This document shows positions 8,585 to 16,761 of a stretch of DNA of 64,000 nt, one piece after another (position 1 is the first letter of the stretch; each line of letters begins with the position of its first letter). The stretch covers positions 62,001 through 126,000 of the forward strand of contig NZ_SOCP01000004.1 of assembly GCF_004364325.1 (NCBI RefSeq), written 5' to 3'. Source of the stretch: Actinophytocola oryzae (lineage in GTDB: Bacteria > Actinomycetota > Actinomycetes > Mycobacteriales > Pseudonocardiaceae). The translations under genes were made by a program, and so were the position numbers. The notes beneath the pieces were generated by a model. It had not been told where the DNA came from. It worked only from the letters and a program-made list of their open reading frames with translations, and did not search any database.

Positions 8585-10351
8585 TCACAGGGAAGGGCTG
8601 AGCCACGCCGACAGCGCCGTCGGGCGGGGGGCTCGGCCCGTGAGCAGCCGAACCCGGCGGTGCACGGCCACGGTGACCTCCGGATGCGCCAGCAACGCGG
8701 TCGCGTTCCGGCCCTGTGCCCGCAGGGCCAGGCCGAGACCGACCCACGCCTGGCCGTCCTCAGGGTCGTCGTGGAGCCGGTTCTCGTAGGCCGTGGCCGC
8801 GCCCGCGTGGTCGCCGCCGCACAGCGCCGCGTCGGCACGGGGCGTCGTGCCGGGTAGCTCGGCCGGCACGCGTGCCAGTGCCGCGTACAGGTCCGGGTCG
8901 ATGGCCCTGGCACGCAACAGGGCGTGCCGGTTCGCGGGCAGGCGGCGCTCGTCTCCGGTGACGACGTGTGAGCCGACCGCACGGGACGGTGGTGGGGCGC
9001 CGTCGCGCCAGGCGGTCGCCAACGCGGTGACCGCCTCGCCGTCGGGGCGGACGTGGCGCAACCGCCACAGTCCCTGGTGGTCGTCGAGCATCGTGGTGAC
9101 CGTCCTGGCCAGCATCGTGGTCACCGGCGCCTGCTCACAGACCGCCAGCCGTGCCGAGACCGCTTCCACCAGTGCTTCGCCCGGCTGGGTCAGGTGGCCG
9201 CTCGCCGCGAGAGTGCCGAGCGCCCGCCGCACCTGTGCGCGCCGGTAGGCGATGTCGAACGCGATGCGGCGTGCCTCGTGAACCTGTGCCGTCGGCTCCT
9301 GCGCGAGCCAGAACTCGACGCCGCAGGTGAACGCGTACACGCCGTGCACGAGGCCGGCCAGGGGCCGCGGATCGTCGCGCCACGGGGCGAGGTAGCGCCC
9401 GCCGTCGTCCTCGACGAGCTTCACCAGGCCCATCAGGCCGTTCAGCTTCGAGTGCTGCAGCTCGTGCATGAGTGCCTCGGCGAACTCGGTCGCCGAGGCG
9501 TTCGCGGACATGCGCACGCCGCCGAACGCGGCCGGGGACGACGCGCCGATGGTGTCCGAGTCCGGCTCGATCGGCACGACCATGCGGAGTCCGGCGGCCA
9601 GCTCCCGCGCGTGCCGGGGATGGTCGAGGGTGAGGACGTCCCACGCCTCGTCGAGGAGCTTGTGCCATTCCGAGGACTCGGCGTCCGTGAGGACGACGGG
9701 TGGGACGGGGTCGCCGAAGCCGTGGTAGGCGTCCCTGTCCTCGACCCAGACGCACATCGTCACGCCGCGGCTGGTGTTCACGTGCCGCCTGGTCGGGGTG
9801 AAGGCGGGGTCCGTGCCGTCGAGCGGGATGGTGACGGCGCGGTTGACGTGGGCCCGCGAGCCGGCGCCCGCGCAGGCGACGTCCACCGAGCCGGACGGGA
9901 ACGCTCCGGGGAGGCGCAGGTGCCCGACGGTGGGGAGGGAGACGAACCCGCGCCAGACCGGCACCCGAATCGTGCACTGGTAACCACATCTGATGGCGGC
10001 GGAGGCGGCGATCAGATGCAGGTAGCCGAGTTCCGCCCAGGGAGTGCCCCGGCCGGCACGCGTGTGGTGCAGTGCGCGGGTGAGCCAGACGCCGACCGTC
10101 GGGTACATGAGGATGTCGGCCACCACGTCGGCGTCCCTGCGCTCGGCCTCCGCGAGCACGCGCCACGCCTCCTCCGGCTGGACGCGGGTTCCCACCGTGG
10201 CGGGGTTCACCCGCAGCTGGTCCAGCAGGGCGCGGAAGGCCAGCCTGCGATGGCTGTGCTGTGAGTTCTCGAGTAACGCCATCGTGTCGCCGGTGATCGG
10301 GCCGGCGCACAACTGATCGAACGCAGCGCGAGTGAGTCGGTGCGTGGTCAG
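8585..10351 (-). CDS. HExxH-motif peptide beta-hydroxylase-like protein of the FxSxx-COOH system
   Basis: The core signature HELQHSKLN (HExxH) sits about two fifths along, in the block EFAEALMHELQHSKLNGLMG. Proteins with this motif beside short peptides belong to a family in which members hydroxylate peptide side chains using iron and 2-oxoglutarate. The gene lies just downstream of the 62-residue peptide, whose stop is 16 bases before the proposed start. Start choice: the family N-terminus (HRL..AFDQL.AG) is encoded upstream of the first conventional codon, a TTG at 10312. Only a CTG at 10351, eight bases after GGGGGAAG, would include it (MTTHRLTRAAFDQL). If CTG is not used, the protein begins 13 residues later. 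No radical-SAM domain is fused or adjacent, unlike many FxSxx loci. Confidence 0.7.
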   Translation of the reverse strand: MTTHRLTRAAFDQLCAGPITGDTMALLENSQHSHRRLAFRALLDQLRVNPATVGTRVQPEEAWRVLAEAERRDADVVADILMYPTVGVWLTRALHHTRAGRGTPWAELGYLHLIAASAAIRCGYQCTIRVPVWRGFVSLPTVGHLRLPGAFPSGSVDVACAGAGSRAHVNRAVTIPLDGTDPAFTPTRRHVNTSRGVTMCVWVEDRDAYHGFGDPVPPVVLTDAESSEWHKLLDEAWDVLTLDHPRHARELAAGLRMVVPIEPDSDTIGASSPAAFGGVRMSANASATEFAEALMHELQHSKLNGLMGLVKLVEDDGGRYLAPWRDDPRPLAGLVHGVYAFTCGVEFWLAQEPTAQVHEARRIAFDIAYRRAQVRRALGTLAASGHLTQPGEALVEAVSARLAVCEQAPVTTMLARTVTTMLDDHQGLWRLRHVRPDGEAVTALATAWRDGAPPPSRAVGSHVVTGDERRLPANRHALLRARAIDPDLYAALARVPAELPGTTPRADAALCGGDHAGAATAYENRLHDDPEDGQAWVGLGLALRAQGRNATALLAHPEVTVAVHRRVRLLTGRAPRPTALSAWLSPSL

Positions 10352-10367
10352 GGCTTCCCCCGAAAGG

Positions 10368-10556
10368 TCAGATACGGCTACCGGGTGGCGGGGCCTGCCC
10401 CTGGACCTCGGTTCCCGTCACGTGCTCGGCTGCCGCGTACATCCGTTCCAGGGCCGCTACCAGCGCCGATGTGTGGAGGGTGCGCAGCTCGGCCAGGGGG
10501 ACAGCCGTCAGGTCGACCACTTGTGAGTCGAGATCAGCGTCTGTCAGGTTTGCCAT
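10368..10556 (-). CDS. FxSxx-COOH-type small peptide with the phenylalanine replaced (ends PGSRI)
   Basis: 62 residues, ATG preceded by GGGGAGG. The N-terminal leader (SQVVDLTAVPLAELRTLHTS, then ALVAALERM) fits the leader of FxSxx-COOH peptides, which carry a conserved LxxVxLxxL helix before a variable tail. Known precursors end in Phe-x-Ser-x-x, where a radical-SAM enzyme links the Phe ring. Here the final five residues are P-G-S-R-I: Ser at -3 is kept but Phe at -5 is Pro. No radical-SAM maturase is seen nearby; only the HExxH enzyme follows. The peptide may be modified by hydroxylation alone, or be a signalling peptide for the NB-ARC/TPR protein on the other strand. Confidence 0.7.
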   Translation of the reverse strand: MANLTDADLDSQVVDLTAVPLAELRTLHTSALVAALERMYAAAEHVTGTEVQGQAPPPGSRI

Positions 10557-10657
10557 GCCGCCTCCCCGAACTGCCACAGGTCTGAGCCAATAGTACCTGT
10601 TTTTCCACGGATTCCGGGGAGTCTCCGCGCACGCTCGGGTTGTCCCGTTTTTGTCGA

Positions 10658-13600
10658 CTACGCGGACCGGCGGTGGGGTTCCCGGTCCGGGAGGGGGATT
10701 TCCGGGACCGCCGGGAAGAAGGCCAGTGTGTCCCTTGTGGACCCGAGGGTGAACAGCCTGCCGAACGCCCTGGCGACCGTGCTGGTCTCCGGCTGCCTGT
10801 CGGCCATGGTGGGGACGGCGACCCGGTCCGGCGCGTTGTTCCTGGTCATCCGGGTCAGTACCGCGTCGGGACCCAGCTCCACGAACGTTTCGACACCCCT
10901 GCCGGTCAGTGTCGCCAGCGTCTTCGTGAAGTGGACGGTTGATCTTGCCTGCGTGGCCCAGTGACGCGCGTCCGGCGTCTCCTCCTCGCCGGAAAGGGTG
11001 GAGATCAAGGGGATCACGGGGGTCCGGTGCGGGATCGTGTGCGCGATCGACTCGAGGCGCGCCAGCATCGGATCCATCTGGGGGGAGTGGAACGCGTGTG
11101 TCACCGGTATGCGCCTCGTCTTGCGGCCCCGGTCGGCCAGCTCCTCCGCCGCCGCCAGGGTCGCGGACGCCTCGCCGGACAGCACGAGCGTCGTCGGCCC
11201 GTTGACGGCCGCCACCGACACCGTCGGCGACAGCAGCGGGGCTATCTGCTCCACGGTCGCCTCGACCACCACCATCGCGCCGGTCCTCGGCAGCGCCTGC
11301 ATCAGGCGGGCTCTCGCGGCCACCAGCTGCGCCGCGTCCGCGAGCGACCACACGCCTGCCGCGTACGCCGCCGCCAGCTCGCCTGCCGCGTGGCCCGCCA
11401 CGTAGTCCGGGCGCACGCCCCACGACTCCAGCAGGCGCAACAGGGCCACCTGGACGGCGAACAACGCAGGCTGGGAGAACTCCGTGTCGTGCAACGCCTC
11501 CGTGTTCAGCACGTCGTTCAGTGGCGTCGGCAGGTGTGGGGCGAACGCGTCGCACGCCTCGTCGAACGCCGTCCTGAAGACGGGGAACCGCGCCGACAGC
11601 TCCGCGCCCATGCCGACGCGCTGGGCGCCCTGGCCGGTGAACAGGAACGCCACGCCTCCCGAACCGACCACTGTGGACGGTAGGGCACCCGCCGCCACCG
11701 CGCGGAGGCCGTCGGTCAGCTCCTCGCGGGTCGTGCCCGTTATCGCCGCCCGGTGCGGATACACGGGCCGCGCGGCCAGGGTTCTCGCTGTCGCCAGCAC
11801 GTCGTGGTCACCCAGTGCCCGTGCCAGCCACGCCGCCTCCTCGCGCAGGGCCTGTTCGGTGGGTGCGGACAGGAGCCACGGGACCAGCTGGGGCTGTGGG
11901 GGAGCCTGCTCGACGACATCCACAGTGGACTGGAGGCTCTTTATCGCCTTCAGCGGCGGCAGCACTCCCAGTGCGGACAACAGGTGTTCGGCCAGCGCCG
12001 TCGGTGTCGGATGCACGGAGGTCAGTGTCGCGGGCAGGTCAAGTCCGGTCGCCGCGCACAGGCGGGTGCGGAAGCGGACCGTGGCCAGCCAGTCCAGGCC
12101 AAGCTCGCGGAACGACATGCCCCGTGCGACCGGCAGGCCCAGCACCCCGACCAGCTCGGCGCGCACCACGTCCAGCAGCACGCCGACGCGGTCCTGGGCC
12201 GACAGGACCCGCTCCTTCAACGACTCGCGTACCGCCTCCGCCGCCCGCGCGCCACGCAGACCCGCCACCACGCACGGCTCGGCCACCGCGAGTGCCGCGT
12301 CGACCACGGGCGTGCGCCAGGAGGGCGGGAGCGTCGTGAAGCCGTCGTGGTTCCACGTCACCGACACCGCGGGCAGCTCCAGGATCCTGCGGTGGCGCAC
12401 CAACGCGTCGGCGACCGCGCTGGGGTGGCTGTTCAGCAGTACGAACGCCGACAGGTTGTGCGCCAGCGTCGTCTCGTGCAGGGTCCACGCCTCCCGCGCG
12501 GTCAGGTCCACCCCGACCACGCCGTCCACCAGGCGTTCCTCCAACGCCTCGGCGATCCCGGCCCGGTGCACCACGTCCACGCCGGGGACCTCGGGCGGGG
12601 ACGCCGGACCCGTCAGGATCAGCTCACGCACGTCGTGGGCAGCCACCAGGTGGTACGCCAGCGACGGCTCGTCGCCCACCACGACCACCGTGCCGGACAG
12701 CGGGCGCCCCGCCGACGCCGACGGGACGGCCGTGTACGTCGGTCGCAGCAGCTCACCCGCACGCAGGGCGAGCTCTGGCTCGCCGGAGGCCACCGCCGCG
12801 ACCAGTGCCGCGTCGGTCACCTTGTCGGCGTCCAGCAGGACGAGCCGGCCGGGGTGGCGGGACTGAGCCTGCCTGCCCAGGCTCCAGATGGCCGCCCCGT
12901 CCGGGTCGGGGGCGTAGCCGCCTGCGTGGACCGCGCCGTGCGTCAGCAGGACCAGGCGGATGTGCGTGTGCTCCGCGAGCCACGACCCGACCACCTCCGC
13001 CACCGTCGAGTGTCCGGCCTCGACGACGAAACCCGGCGCGTCGAGCCCGGCCGTCAGCTCGGCCGGGCCGGTGACCGCCCACCTGCCCGGCTCCCCGGTC
13101 ACCTCGGGGAGCGGCTCCCAGTGCTGTGCGAAGAGCGTCTCGTGCGTGCCCGCGGCCACCCCGAGCAGGCGTGCGGGCAGGCCGGGAAGTCGGTGCCGCA
13201 GTGGTGAACCCGTCGCCGTGCGCGGGATCGCGCGGACGCCGTAGAGCTCCGCGGGCACCGCGGCGGCGGTCAGCGCGGTGCGGCACGCGGTGAACAGGTC
13301 TCCCGCGTCCACGTCGTCCGCGACCACGTACGCGACCGGGCCGTGGGCGATCGCGGCGTCGCGGACGCCGGGCACCGAGCGCAGGGCCGCGTCCACCTCC
13401 TCGAGGCGGACCACCTCGTCGCCGACGTTGATCAGGTCCGCGACGCGGCCGGTGACCGTCAGGCGTTCCAGCTCGTCGCGCGTGCCGAGGTCGCCGGTCT
13501 GGTACCAGCCACCCGTGGTCACGGTCGGGCCGCTGACCAGGATCTCGCCGTCGTCCGCGACGGCGACCCGGACGCCGGGGATCGGCACCAGGCCGTCGTT

Positions 13601-14482
13601 GCCCGGTCTGCTCATCGCCACCGGGCCGGCCGTCTCGGTGATCGTGTACACGGTCAGCAGCGGGAACCGCGAGTCGGCGCGGCCGGAGCCGACCAGCAGC
13701 CCGAACCGGACGCTCTGGGTCAGGCGTCGCAGCTCGGCGAACATCATCGCGTTCGCGGCGATCACCGTGCTCTGCTGCTCGGCGAGGGCGTGGCGGACCT
13801 CGGTGCTGTTGCGGCCTGCGGCAAGCCAGACCGTGACGCCGGTCGCGAGCGCCGCGAACACGTGCGCGGGCCCGCAGTGCAGCGGCAGTGTCCACAGCAG
13901 ACGGTCCTTCGCGGACAGCACGTCCCCGTACGAGCCGAGTGCCGCCCACAGCAGGTTCCGCTGTGTGGTGGGCACTCCTCGGCGTGGACCGGTCACCCCG
14001 GCCGTGTGGCACAGGAAGGACACGCCGTCGAGGTCGGCGCCGTCGCGCGCGGCCGACACCGGGTCGGTCGTCGCCAGCATCTCGTAGTCGAGTGCCGCGC
14101 CGTCGTACGGTCCGTCCACGATGAGCGTCCTCGGCGAGACGCGGCGCGCGCAGGCGGCGTCGGTGATCACCGTGGTGGCGCGGGCGTCCGCGACGAGCCT
14201 GGCCAGCTCGGCGTCGTCGACCGTCGCGTCGAGCGGGACGGCCACGGCGCCGGCCCGCACCGTGGCCACCACGCTCTCCACACCCGCCACGCCGTCCAGT
14301 AGGACCACGACCCGGTCCGCTGGGCGGACCCCCAGGTCCGCGAGGTGTCCTGCCAACCGTTCGGTGCGTGCCGCCAGCTCGGCGTGGGTCACCTCGCGCC
14401 GCACATCGGCGAAGGCGATGCCCGCGCGGCTCGCCCCTGCCCGGACCATGTCGGGCAGGGGCACGAGCCGGTCGGTGCGCAC
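10658..14482 (-). CDS. Catalytically degenerate PKS-like protein: AMP-ligase / pseudo-KR / pseudo-ACP / pseudo-AT
   Basis: 1274 residues, GTG start three bases after the SARP stop. Residues 1-440: acyl-adenylating domain with a weak A3 loop (HTAGVTGPRRGV) and no A10 lysine (TATGSPLRHRL, Ser426 at the Lys position). 450-770: ketoreductase-like but lacking the glycine-rich nucleotide loop and the catalytic Tyr/Asn segment. 785-850: carrier domain whose GLDSL reads GLDWL (Trp798 replaces the phosphopantetheine serine). 880-1230: acyltransferase preceded by a normal KS-AT linker but with no KS; GHSxGE is GHAAGE (Ala1032). A malonyl-type HAFH remains. The reading frame is intact throughout, so selection seems to preserve a non-catalytic role (scaffold, decoy or partner), or decay is recent. 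Confidence 0.8.
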   Translation of the reverse strand: MRTDRLVPLPDMVRAGASRAGIAFADVRREVTHAELAARTERLAGHLADLGVRPADRVVVLLDGVAGVESVVATVRAGAVAVPLDATVDDAELARLVADARATTVITDAACARRVSPRTLIVDGPYDGAALDYEMLATTDPVSAARDGADLDGVSFLCHTAGVTGPRRGVPTTQRNLLWAALGSYGDVLSAKDRLLWTLPLHCGPAHVFAALATGVTVWLAAGRNSTEVRHALAEQQSTVIAANAMMFAELRRLTQSVRFGLLVGSGRADSRFPLLTVYTITETAGPVAMSRPGNDGLVPIPGVRVAVADDGEILVSGPTVTTGGWYQTGDLGTRDELERLTVTGRVADLINVGDEVVRLEEVDAALRSVPGVRDAAIAHGPVAYVVADDVDAGDLFTACRTALTAAAVPAELYGVRAIPRTATGSPLRHRLPGLPARLLGVAAGTHETLFAQHWEPLPEVTGEPGRWAVTGPAELTAGLDAPGFVVEAGHSTVAEVVGSWLAEHTHIRLVLLTHGAVHAGGYAPDPDGAAIWSLGRQAQSRHPGRLVLLDADKVTDAALVAAVASGEPELALRAGELLRPTYTAVPSASAGRPLSGTVVVVGDEPSLAYHLVAAHDVRELILTGPASPPEVPGVDVVHRAGIAEALEERLVDGVVGVDLTAREAWTLHETTLAHNLSAFVLLNSHPSAVADALVRHRRILELPAVSVTWNHDGFTTLPPSWRTPVVDAALAVAEPCVVAGLRGARAAEAVRESLKERVLSAQDRVGVLLDVVRAELVGVLGLPVARGMSFRELGLDWLATVRFRTRLCAATGLDLPATLTSVHPTPTALAEHLLSALGVLPPLKAIKSLQSTVDVVEQAPPQPQLVPWLLSAPTEQALREEAAWLARALGDHDVLATARTLAARPVYPHRAAITGTTREELTDGLRAVAAGALPSTVVGSGGVAFLFTGQGAQRVGMGAELSARFPVFRTAFDEACDAFAPHLPTPLNDVLNTEALHDTEFSQPALFAVQVALLRLLESWGVRPDYVAGHAAGELAAAYAAGVWSLADAAQLVAARARLMQALPRTGAMVVVEATVEQIAPLLSPTVSVAAVNGPTTLVLSGEASATLAAAEELADRGRKTRRIPVTHAFHSPQMDPMLARLESIAHTIPHRTPVIPLISTLSGEEETPDARHWATQARSTVHFTKTLATLTGRGVETFVELGPDAVLTRMTRNNAPDRVAVPTMADRQPETSTVARAFGRLFTLGSTRDTLAFFPAVPEIPLPDREPHRRSA

Positions 14483-14485
14483 CGG

Positions 14486-15256
14486 TCAGGCCGCTACGGC
14501 GGTGACCTGGATGGCCGCGTCGTGTTCGAGGATGCGCTGCTGCAGCTCCCGCAGCTCCCGGCCAGGCTCGAGGCCCAGGCCGTCGATCAGCGCCTCGCGG
14601 GTGCGCCGGTACACCCGCAGCGCGTCCGCCTGCCGCCCGGACCGGTACAGCGCCAACATGAACTGCAGGCACAGCCGCTCACGCAGTGGCTCGGTCGCGG
14701 TCAGCACCTCCAGTTCCGGGGTGATCTCGCGGTGTCGCCCGCACACCAGCTCGGCGTCGAGGCGGTCCTCGAGCGCGGACAGCCGCTCGTCCTCGATGGC
14801 CGCGAGCTCCGACCACCCGATGCCGGTCTCGACGAGGTCGGCGAGTGCGCGGCCGCGCCACATGGACAGGGCGTCACGCAACAGCTCGACGCCGTGGCTC
14901 GGCATGCCGTCGGTGATGGCCGCCCGGCCCTCCCGCACGAGCGCGCGGAAGCGGAACAGGTCGACGTCGTCGGTGGCGACGCGCAGCTGGTAGCCGGGGG
15001 CGTGTGTCAGCAGCTCCGGCGCGTTCGGGTCGTTGGCCAGCATCCTGCGGATGCCCGACACCGCGTTCTGGACCATCTTCCTGGCCGTGGGCGGCGGGTT
15101 GCCCTCCCACATCGCGGCCAGGATCTGGCTGGTCGGCACGACCTTGTTGGCGTGCAGCACGAGGTAGCCGAGGATCGCCCGCTGCTTGACCCCGCCCAGC
15201 TCCTGCTGGACGCCATCCGCGGTGACCTCGGTCGAACCGAGAACAGAGAACTGCAT
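14486..15256 (-). CDS. SARP-family transcriptional activator (first of three)
   Basis: 256 residues from ATG (MQFSVLGSTEV). The N-terminal 95 residues form the OmpR-like winged helix of SARPs (TARKMVQNAVSGIRRML as recognition region), followed by the bacterial transcriptional activation domain of TPR-like helices (ELAAIEDERLSALEDRLDAE to GLEPGRELRELQQRI). This is the compact DnrI/RedD size class. SARPs activate secondary-metabolite operons by binding direct repeats near the -35 element. It is transcribed with the degenerate PKS-like gene three bases downstream. A motif shared with the promoter region at 40 kb lies 130-170 bp upstream. It resembles the 46.2 kb SARP closely in both length and sequence. 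Confidence 0.9.
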   Translation of the reverse strand: MQFSVLGSTEVTADGVQQELGGVKQRAILGYLVLHANKVVPTSQILAAMWEGNPPPTARKMVQNAVSGIRRMLANDPNAPELLTHAPGYQLRVATDDVDLFRFRALVREGRAAITDGMPSHGVELLRDALSMWRGRALADLVETGIGWSELAAIEDERLSALEDRLDAELVCGRHREITPELEVLTATEPLRERLCLQFMLALYRSGRQADALRVYRRTREALIDGLGLEPGRELRELQQRILEHDAAIQVTAVAA

Positions 15257-15780
15257 GGGTCTCACTCCGAGTTGGAACCGTGGACCGAGTACCGGTCGGC
15301 ACAGAGCGTCGCACCGCAGGTCACTGCCCGGGAACCCCCAGGTCACGAATCATGATTTCCTCACGGTAACCGATGACGGGCGCACGAGTGAACGATTCAC
15401 CAGGCGCCGGTGAGAAATCCTGGACCGATCGATGAGCCGCGACCTTGCCGGTGTGCGGGGCGATGACCGACATTTGAGCCAACCGAAACGCACCAGGGTC
15501 CGGCCCACCGCCGGGGCGGGGCAACGCGCCGGCGGTGGTGCCAACGAACAGCAGCAACAGCGGGAAGACGTTCCTCCCAAGGCAGCCGCTACCACCAGGC
15601 GGCTGCCTCACCCTGTCTCCACATTTGATTCCGTGCTGGTCATCCGTCTGTCCACGGGGCGGTAATCGCAGGCTGGTGCGGTAACGTCCTCCGGCTGGTT
15701 CTCGTGGCCCGTGCGCTCACCCCCACTTATTGTCGCAGGAAGGCACGGATCAAGCCGATAGTCCACATGGGACGGGAATT
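15257..15780. other. Divergent intergenic region between SARP and copper operon
   Basis: 524 bp with no convincing gene on either strand. It must hold the promoters of the SARP (minus strand) and of the copper-related operon (plus strand). It contains the GTGARCGATTCAC motif described separately. A minus-strand open frame at 15321-15611 begins with a hydrophobic stretch but has no good ribosome site and is not called. Confidence 0.6.
15388..15424 (+). promoter_or_regulatory. Candidate operator: GTGAACGATTCAC plus GTGAGAAATCCT, copy 1
   Basis: GTGAA-CGA-TTCAC is a palindrome, and a second GTGA follows 22 bp after the first, which is two helical turns. The same arrangement occurs at 39988-40024 with about 30 of 37 bases identical. 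It lies upstream of the SARP gene and of the copper operon. Which regulator binds is unknown. Confidence 0.5.
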
Positions 15781-16761
15781 ATGAAGACGTTGACGAAGCT
15801 CGGGGCGTTCGCGCTCGCCCTTGTGCTGGTGTTCGGGAGCGCCTACGTCGTCGGCAGGATCGTCGGTCCGCCACCGGCCGCGGCGGCCCCGGTCGCCGCG
15901 GAGGTGGAGCCGGCCGCCAGCGGCCTGGAGGTCGTCGGGGAGAGCATGCAGATCAAGGTGCTCACCGACTCGGTCCAGGCCGGTGTCCCGGTGACGTTCG
16001 CCTTCCAGATCCTGCAGTACGACGGCACGCCGCTGATGAAGTACAAGCCACAGCACGACAAGCTGCTGCACATGATCGTCGCGCGGCGCGACCTCACCAA
16101 CTTCCAGCACGTGCACCCCAACCTGGGGCCCGACGGCGTGTGGCGGGTGCCGCTGACCTTCGCCGAGGCGGGCGAGTACAAGGTGTTCGCGGACTTCTTC
16201 CCGCTGTGGGGCATCCACAACTCGGTCGTCGCACAGGACATCTCGGTGGCTGGCAACTTCCAGCCGCACGCGCTGCCCGCGCCGTCGAACACGACGACCG
16301 TCGACGGCTACACGGCCACGATGAAGGGCACGCTGACCGCGGGCAAGATGGGCAACCTGAAGATCAGCATCGCCAAGGACGGCAAGCCGGTCACCGACCT
16401 GGAGCCCTACCTGGCCGCGTACGGCCACCTGGTCGTGCTGCGGGACGGCGACCTCGCCTACCTCCACGTGCATCCGACGGGCACGCCAGGTGACGGCAGG
16501 ACGAAGCCGGGGCCGGACATCGACTTCATGGCGACGCCGCCGACCTACGGCGCCTACCGGTTCTTCCTGGACTTCCAGCACGGCGGCGTCGTGCACACCG
16601 CGGTGTTCACGGTGAACGTCGGCGGCAAGAACCCGCCGCCGCACGGCCTGGACGAGGCCACCTACGAGGCGATCAAGGCCGCGAACGAGAAGGCCGCGCT
16701 CTCGGGCGGCACTCCGGCGGCAGCCGGTGGTTCTTCGGGAGGGACGTCGCATGGCCACTGA
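15781..16761 (+). CDS. Membrane-anchored secreted protein paired with the copper ATPase
   Basis: 326 residues from ATG after GGGACGGGAATT. An N-terminal hydrophobic segment (about 5-28, [20 protein letters not shown]) is followed by an alanine/proline-rich linker and two extracellular beta-sandwich-like modules: one around [20 protein letters not shown] and one around [19 protein letters not shown]. Each contains the HxH pattern (FQHVHP, YLHVHP) suited to metal binding, and the C-terminus is SHGH. Proteins of this kind often precede heavy-metal P-type ATPases in actinomycetes. It overlaps the ATPase gene by 11 bases, so co-translation is likely. A role in delivering or sensing extracytoplasmic copper is inference; the family has no firm biochemical assignment that I can cite. 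Confidence 0.65.
   Translation: MKTLTKLGAFALALVLVFGSAYVVGRIVGPPPAAAAPVAAEVEPAASGLEVVGESMQIKVLTDSVQAGVPVTFAFQILQYDGTPLMKYKPQHDKLLHMIVARRDLTNFQHVHPNLGPDGVWRVPLTFAEAGEYKVFADFFPLWGIHNSVVAQDISVAGNFQPHALPAPSNTTTVDGYTATMKGTLTAGKMGNLKISIAKDGKPVTDLEPYLAAYGHLVVLRDGDLAYLHVHPTGTPGDGRTKPGPDIDFMATPPTYGAYRFFLDFQHGGVVHTAVFTVNVGGKNPPPHGLDEATYEAIKAANEKAALSGGTPAAAGGSSGGTSHGH

Noticed and set aside
14486..15346. Longer version of the first SARP starting at 15346
   Set aside because: The extra residues are unlike any SARP; the ATG at 15256 gives the standard N-terminus MQFSVLG.
15321..15611. 96-codon minus-strand frame with a signal-peptide-like start
   Set aside because: No ribosome site, no family, and it lies over the shared operator motif; listed as intergenic.
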